The notes below the pieces were generated by a model, which saw only the letters and a program-made list of their open reading frames with translations, was not told the DNA's origin and searched no databases. From contig JAKUCV010001444.1 in NCBI GenBank assembly GCA_028386065.3, positions 62,001-126,000 of the forward strand: DNA of 64,000 nucleotides. Reading direction: 5' to 3'. This document shows positions 57,501 through 64,000 of the stretch, one piece after another. A program made the position numbers and the translations under genes. Source of the DNA: Turnera subulata (Eukaryota; Streptophyta; Magnoliopsida; Malpighiales; Passifloraceae). The first letter of the stretch is position 1, and each line of letters begins with the position of its first letter.

Positions 57501-60500
57501 ATGGGTTTGCGGGGCCATTGGGGGGGTCTCTTGGTGATGGTGGCGGTGGTGGTGGTGGTCGCCACATCCCCCACCTGCGTCCATTGTTCACGTAACACGA
57601 TCTCCTTGTACGGGTACGGGTCGGATCCGAGTGGTGGGATATGGGATGATGGGGTACAGCATTACCACAAGACCACCACTGTGGTGAGGGCGGAGGTGGA
57701 AGGTTCTTGCGAGCAGACATATGGGTTCATGCCCTGCACCAAGACCACCCTGGGGAACCTGTTCCTCATTCTGGTCTACGGCTACTTGATGTTCTTGGCC
57801 GCCACCTACTTATCCTCCGGCAGCGAGCTCTTGCTCGAGATTTTGGGCCCCGGTATTGTTGGAGGACTCTTCCTCCCCGCCCTCGGTGCCCTCCCCGATG
57901 CTATGCTCATCCTCGGTAACCCTCTCTCTCTGTCCTAGTCCCTTTTCCTTCCTTCTTATTTTTAATTTACATCACAAGGAAAGGAATACATAAAATCCTA
58001 TACCTCTAATCAACTCCCATTGGGTTTCCACAGTCTCTGGACTGTCTGGGAGCAAGGAAACTGCACAGAGTCAGGTCTCTGTTGGGATGGGGTTGCTTGC
58101 TGGCTCCACCGTCATGCTCCTCACAGTTATCTGGGGCTCCTGTGTTGTCGTCGGCAAATGTGACATCGGGGAGTCTGATAATGTCGCAATTGATGGAAAT
58201 AACACCAAAGGTTTCAGCTTAACTGGTATGCCCCTCCCCGCTTCTCTCATCACTTGGTCCTTCACGCTTCAAGCTTGTTTCACATTAATTTCTCCTTCTG
58301 CGTACTTCAAAGATTTCTACACTGGTTGTAGGAACTGGCGTTAGTACCGATGTTTGGACCTGTTATGCTGCAATAATAATGGCCATCTCTGTTCTGCCAT
58401 TTATCGTCGTCCAGCTACCTCAGATCCTCCATTCAACCTCAGGGAGGCATTTGGCTGTCCTTATTGCACTTATTATATCTCTCTCCATGTTGATTTCTTA
58501 CTGTCTTTATCAGGTGATTATTTCCTACTCATTTACTCTCTTTTATATATATGCATATAACCCGTCACAGTGTCATGCTTGGTAACATGTGTATATCTTG
58601 CCAACTGAATCTCTGCTTCTCGATTTCTTTGTATAACATGATTCTGCTGCTAGTCCTCCTCTTTGGTCGTCAACAATATACAATCACAAATAAACTGTTT
58701 GAACCTTGGTTAATGCAAAATAACATGTAACTCTAAACAAATTTGTTGTTTCTATTCTTTCCCATTTCTTTGCAACTTAAGGAAATACTCATGAATACAG
58801 AAACCTCTGAATGACCCAGGCACTGCTTTTTAACAGAAACAAGGAATTTCATATTTAATGGTCAGTTGAGGTTATCTGAGAGATTACAATAATCAAGTGG
58901 GAAATACGTGTTTGTTGTCTTTCTAAATTAATTTCTCCTGTTTTCAATCCCTTGTCGCTTATTTGTTGGGATTCCAATCTCTCATATATGCTTGGCATGC
59001 CCTATCATACGTGCAGGTTTTTCAACCATGGATCCAGAGAAGGCGACTTGCTTATGCAAAGCATAAACATGTAATATCAGGAATCTTGAAACATTTAAAA
59101 CAACGGGCTTTGGGGAGGCTTCTAAATGACGATGGTGAACCAAACACAGATGTTATAAGAAAGTCAGTTTTGTTTGCACTGCGAAGGGTGCTTGTTTGAT
59201 AGTGGTCATTGCCGTTTTGCCCAGTGCTCTCATAAGTTCTGACAATTCTGTTGTATCTGTTTGCAGGTTGTTTGAAGTAATCGATGAGAATAAAGATGGC
59301 TATCTCTCTGCCACTGAATTGAAGGCACTGATCATTGGAATTCAATTTGAAGAGATAGACTTCGATAGAGATGATGCTGTGGCCAAAGTCATGAAAGATT
59401 TTGATACATCTAGTGATGAACAGGTCAATGCGACTGAGTTTGTTGAAGGTATAAAGAGATGGCTTAATGAGGCCAAGCGTGCTGGGGCGGGCTATCCTGA
59501 CGCAGGTCCCCGGACAATGAAATTCATTAATGACTTCCATGCGGTTAGTGGCATGATGATCTGCCTTTTCGTTTGGTGCTCTTTAGTGGCATGATTTCTT
59601 ATTTTTACATATAGAAAATTTTCATGTGCAGCAAACGAGGTTGGAACATACTCTATTGGGCCCAGAGGAGAGAACAGAAGAACAAAGTGATGAGACTGTC
59701 GAGGCTGTTGAAAACCCCAGGTGGATCACCATTAAAGCAGTGCTGATGTTGCTTGTGGGAACCCTTATTGCTGCTGCATTTGCTGATCCCCTTGTCGATG
59801 CTGTTGACAATTTTTCTGATGCAACTAGGATTCCTACTTTCTTCATCTCATTTATTGCACTGCCTTTGGCTACCAACTCAAGTGAGGCTGTGTCAGCCAT
59901 CATCTTTGCCAGCCGGAAGAAGCTGAGAACTGCATCATTAACGTTTTCTGAGGTGCTCATCTTATTTAGCTTGCTCTTTGTCTATTTTTGTTAGGCTAGT
60001 ACGTTTAGGCTCGTATAGTCTTAATAATTGTCTTTTGTCTGCTTATAGGAATAATTATATATTGTAATAAAAAAAATAATAACTATATTGAGTTCTTATA
60101 TCAATCTCTGAATATGGCTATGTGATGCAGGACGCTAGAAGAAAACTCTAGGTTGCAAGTTAGGACTATGGTTTGTGATTTGGGATGGGTTTCAGGGTAG
60201 AGTTTCCCTTAGAATTAGATCAACGGTAGGTCAGGTATCAGTCCTTGTTGAAAACCTCTTCTCTCAGTTGAAACGAAAACACAATTCTGCACTTATTGTT
60301 ATTCAAAATCGGCTGTTGCAACGCACAAGCCTTTTTAAGAGATTCTTAAACGTAAAATACTGCTAAAGGAAATAGGATCGCTCCTTAATAACGCAACCTG
60401 ACTTCTGGTAGATAAGAAAACTAAATATTAACTTAAATAACATATATTAAACATAAAAATAAATAGGCTTTTCTTTCTCTTGTAATTTCCCAGTAAATCT

Positions 60501-61297
60501 GAAAATGCCCTTGACGCGCCAGCCAAGACTTAAGTTGACTCCCTGGAGATTATGTCGTAGCTGATTTCGATCACTGTGCATTTTTGTTGTCTTGTGAGCT
60601 CTTTCTTTCTGCAATGATACTTCTTGATAATAGCCAGCTACATAGCGAACAAATTTTTTTAGATTCTACCCATAGTATGGGGCTATTAAGCATGGGGAAA
60701 CATAATATGGGATAAGTCATTAAGTATGAAGTCGATTTACTAGCACTTGTACCGGGTATTAGCAAAAGCCCCTGGCATTGTAATTTTAGAAAATAGAGAG
60801 TTTATGTGTAATAAAACTTAACACATTCAGTAGTACAAGTACTAGCTTTTTATTTTGCCTAGCTAGTAGTATTCATGAAAGAATAATGTGATTGCTATTT
60901 TTGGGTGGATTGCTCATATTGCCTGCCGTTATGAATGCCAACTTCCTGTTACTGTATATAAATCGTGAAATAATTTTAGGAAATGAGATTAACCATGTAA
61001 TTATTGTTGTGGCTTTGAGTGCTGACCACTTGTGTTTTTCTTGTGCAGCTATATGGAGCTGTTACTATGAATAATGTTCTTTGCCTATCTGTGTTCTTAG
61101 CCCTTGTTTACGTGAGGGGATTAACATGGGACTTTTCATCTGAAGTGCTGGTGATTTGCATTGTATGCATTGTGATGGGTGCCTTTGCAAGCTTACGCAC
61201 CACCTTCCCTCTCTGGACATCTTTCATCGCTTACCTCTTATACCCGTTCTCACTGGCACTGGTCTATGTTCTCGATTATGTTTTTGGTTGGTCATAG
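57501..61297 (+). CDS. NCL: NCL-like Na+/Ca2+ exchanger with EF-hands, seven exons
   Basis: Membrane cation exchanger of the plant NCL type, linked in Arabidopsis to Ca2+ homeostasis and salt response. Exons: 57501-57915, 58034-58225, 58332-58513, 59017-59162, 59267-59543, 59632-59952 and 61049-61297; 1,782 nt, 593 residues, close to Arabidopsis NCL. A hydrophobic leader of about 28 residues looks like a signal peptide. The first exchanger half holds the alpha-repeat GGLFLPALGALPDA (about 121-134). The central soluble loop has a canonical EF-hand (DENKDGYLSATE, 318-329) and a second, less canonical one (DTSSDEQVNATE, 358-369, without the usual central Gly). The second alpha-repeat is FISFIALPLATNSSEAVSAI (about 475-494), followed by C-terminal helices. 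All splice sites are GT-AG and the frame is unbroken. Intron 6 is the longest (1,096 bp). Confidence 0.95.
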
Positions 61298-61927
61298 AGT
61301 CACTTCCATTATAGTTCTATTTTGGACTTTGGTGGAGGGTTTCTGCTTCATATTTGTACGAGTGGGACTATAGAGGATGATGAGATCTTTTTCATATATA
61401 GAGAGTGCCAACCAGACTCCAAATTTCGTCAGTAAAGACGGTCAAGTAAAACTTTTTCTTTAAATTTCTTTGTTGAACTTTTGCCAAGTGTGGAAAATGC
61501 TCTGTTTTCCCTCTGATTTTCGTGATTCTACATGTGACTATACATTCTTTTACCATAAACTTTCTTCGGTGTATATTTCTTTCCTTATCATATATTTGGG
61601 GCAGAGTAAATCTTGTTGGATAACGTTGTGTGATTCATGTTGTGCAATCTGCTTCCAGGGAGACTTGCGATAACAGAAAAAAAAAAAAAAAGAAAAAGAG
61701 ATCATTGAGATGCTCCCTTTCCCGTTCCCCTCCCACCCCATGTCCCCCGGCCTATCAACTAGACCCCACCTCAATACCATCCCACTCCGGTAATTTCATC
61801 ATCGTCGCCACCACCACTCTACCATCCCTCAGCCCACCCAACCTATACAACACATATCAACCCTCCAAATCAAAACATCCACCTAAAACACCAGTCACTT
61901 CCACATTAGCCCCCAACTGACGATTTT
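61298..61927. other. 3' region of NCL, then LINE leader
   Basis: To about 61670 this is probably NCL 3' UTR and downstream DNA. An A-rich run (61677-61699) follows, then C-rich sequence that leads into the LINE ORF1 fragment and is probably its 5' UTR. Confidence 0.45.
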
Positions 61928-62371
61928 TTGCGATGGAATCGTAAGTTCATTCAGAACGCCATCGACCACAACCAAGTGCTGAGCCTCTACGTCGCAAACC
62001 TTCTAGAGAAGATGGCTACCTATGGATATCTCCTTGGTAATGATGCAGTAATAGATGTTTTTCAGCCCAAAAAGCTAAACAAGAAAGGGAAACGTCTCAT
62101 TTTTGTTCGATTTAAGAATAATGTACGGGCCCAATACCTAATCCAAAGCATTAACTCAATGCAAGTGGATGGTGAAAAACTCCTGGCGCACTTTGCCGGA
62201 GATCGATCGGCTAGTAGTAGAAGAGGGAAAGAAGAAGGCTATGGTAAGCAAATGTGCAAACCCTCTCCAGCACCTGTTAGCCCCCTGCGATAATCTATCT
62301 TTCGTCGACGTGGTTAAAATGACTGTTGGGTATGCAGGGGACAATACTGTGGCAAATCACTCAGGTACATA
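61928..62371 (+). pseudogene. LINE ORF1 fragment with RRM-like domain
   Basis: The frame from 61928 (120 codons) contains an RRM-like fold: RNP2-like LYVANL near residue 24, VIDVFQPKKLNKKGKRLIFV and VRFKN as RNP1, then SINSMQVDGEKL. DVF-P-KK-NK-G plus a later DVVK (62308 onwards, after a frame change: LSFVDVVKMTVG) is the pattern of ORF1 proteins in plant L1 LINEs. The element stops soon after and is followed by LTR ends, so ORF2 is missing. Confidence 0.7.
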
Positions 62372-62451
62372 GGTAGTCTCAAGTTGCCAATGAGATGCAT
62401 GCCAAATCTTCTTCCTCCGTTCTTTTCAATTATTTATTTTTGTTGTGTTTT

Positions 62452-62765
62452 GAATTCCACACTTACACACAATTCACAAGGCATACAAGATGATTCAATT
62501 ATCGCACAAAATTTCGCCCCGACATTTGTAGGTGCCTAACATCTTCCTACCCGTGACGAACCTCCGATTCTAACAATCTCTAGTTCATTATGATTACTTT
62601 CTTATAATGTTGCCTAAGAAAAAGGATGATGCTTAATGGTTTCTCCCTGGATTTTTCGTAGAAATAAAATCAGGGCGGCGACTCCTTTGATTGTTGGATG
62701 TTGGTTAAGAAGATGGTGAATATAGGTGAGGGGGCAACGGGATTGATTTGGTCCGGGTCCTCGCA
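62452..62765 (+). repeat. LTR end of the Ogre-like family, inverted, truncated
   Basis: Read on minus it starts TGCGAGGACCCGGACCAAAT and follows the same sequence as the copy starting at 62832, as far as GTGTGTAAGTGTGG. It is diverged and broken off at 62452. Its sense strand is plus, the reverse of all other copies here. Confidence 0.8.
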
Positions 62766-62831
62766 CCATCACTCCAACCAATTGGGGAACAATACCATAT
62801 GGCAACCATGCACCTAAGTAGCTTTTGTATG

Positions 62832-64000
62832 TGTGAGGACCCGGGCCAAATCAATCCCTTTGACCTCCTCACCTTATACCACCTTCTTCTTAACCAAAAA
62901 TCCAACAATCAAAGGATTCGCCACCCTGATTTTATTTCTTGGAAAAATCCGGGAAAAAAGCATTAGGCATCATCCTCTTTCTTAGGCAACAACATAAGGG
63001 GCTGATCTTTAGCGAACCAAAGATTGCTGGATTCGGGGCTTCGTCATAGATGGGAAGGTGTTAGGCACCCATTCTTGTTGGGGCGAAACTTTGTGCAGTT
63101 GAATAACAAAAAGTATGCATTGTGTAAGTGTGCATGTGAGGAAACAAATCACATAAACAAAATACAAAAATAAAAAATAAAAAAAATGAGCTTGAGTTTC
63201 CACCACTAGAAACCACCTACGTACCTCGGGGCTCAAAGCTCATGTAGTTCTTACACAGCATCATACAACAATTACATCATCATCACCAGGAACATGTCAC
63301 CAACAAATTAGTAGCAAAAATCAATCAAAAAGGGTTCTAGGATTACCTCTTGTATCCCCCATCTAGCTCCTAGTTTTTAGTTTGTCTTCTCCACCCACTC
63401 TCTTGCCACTTCTAAGCTCTATCTGTGATCTCCTCTTAATCTACCCTCGTTGGCCTGTTCTTGATGCACCTCACCATGAAAATCCTCCACTATTTCTGCC
63501 TCTAAAAGTATTTCTAGACTTGGAGAAGTAGAGTTTCTCCAAGCGCTCAAGCTTATGAGTTGGGAGAGGGGGGTGGGGTTTCTATTTATATAGTTTTGGG
63601 GGTACAGATGTCGTGGACCTCATAATGGACAAGATTCTAGCTAAAAATCTAGACAAAATCGGCTCGAATCGAATTAATTCCAAAAACTCTAGAAAAATCT
63701 GTGCATCAGGTATACATGACCGCCAAGCACCGGCGGTCATTGCGAGATGGCCACCCGGTGCCGGCGGACATCCCTACTTGGCCGCTAGGTGCTAGCGGTC
63801 ATCATGAGCTGGCCATCGGGCACCTTCTACAGTGACTGTTCTTTCCTTTTTTAGCCCCGATTAACATTAATTCTGATCCGACTTGATTCTCACGCACAAT
63901 TAATTTAACACCTCGCCAGACCAGAAAGTACCCTTTTCTTGATTATTACTCCTCCTAATCTTTCCATGTATTATTAATACACCCCAATAACTCTATTTCC
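62832..64000 (-). repeat. LTR of the Ogre-like family, cut by the window end
   Basis: It starts TGTGAGGACCCGGGCC on plus and carries the family landmarks GGGAAGGTGTTAGGCACCCA (63050), ACCACTAGAAACCACCTACG (63200), a TATA box on minus (CTATATAAATAG near 63560) and the GACCGCC/GGCGGTCAT block (63715-63800). It continues beyond the window, so whether it is solo or part of a complete element is unknown. Confidence 0.85.

Noticed and set aside
59052..59540. 162-codon minus-strand ORF
   Set aside because: It is the complement of NCL exons 4 and 5, whose plus-strand reading has EF-hand motifs and matching splice sites.

Overview
The window is nuclear DNA of a flowering plant, most likely a eudicot. 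It holds two intact, intron-containing housekeeping genes set in a deep nest of transposable elements. Plant origin is shown by GT-AG introns, L1-type LINEs with plant-style RNase H tails, Helitrons, Ty3/gypsy chromovirus-like and Tat/Ogre-like elements, and an EF-hand Na+/Ca2+ exchanger of the plant NCL type. I cannot name the species. All exon boundaries were read by eye, using GT-AG signals and reading-frame continuity. There is one run of N (14138-14449).

Region 1 (1-6168): an old, much-broken L1 LINE. A younger, almost uninterrupted 5'-truncated LINE (about 3850-6012) sits inside its RNase H region.

Region 2 (6169-25782): AT-rich Helitron DNA. Two Helitron 3'-end-like sequences (8763-8810 and 25723-25782) suggest two units head to tail. 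The second holds a decayed Rep gene (11890-13012) preceded by a tandem array. Three LTR elements have inserted into it: a solo LTR with duplicated target CCCCT (8894-10676), a solo LTR with duplicated target TATTA (13711-17154), and a two-LTR element of the same family as the second (17240-24790) with no pol. Its interior carries unknown ORFs and a LINE endonuclease scrap.

Region 3 (27083-30160): a complete nine-exon homogentisate 1,2-dioxygenase gene (477 codons), followed by a 3' tandem duplication, a small MITE-like element and low-grade debris.

Region 4 (33525-56002): a stack of Tat/Ogre-type retrotransposon DNA, nearly all with its sense strand on minus. The oldest layer has a 3' LTR (33525-35324), tandem-repeat 3' region, a plus-strand 'antisense' ORF with its own TATA box (47227-48476), and gag-end and protease pseudogenes, but no RT, RNase H or integrase. 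It is split by an unrelated solo LTR (36046-46354), which is in turn split by a complete 8,985-bp non-coding Ogre-like element (36273-45257) with duplicated target ACAGC. A further solo LTR (53848-55457) has duplicated target ACGGT. A perfect 154-bp palindrome with several scattered copies of its arm lies at 50361-51487.

Region 5 (57501-61297): a complete seven-exon NCL-like Na+/Ca2+ exchanger gene (593 aa), then a LINE ORF1 (RRM) fragment and a head-to-head pair of LTR ends (62452-64000).

The two host genes are about 27 kb apart and show no functional link. The main interest is insertion history, the antisense ORF of the Ogre-like element and the palindrome cluster.
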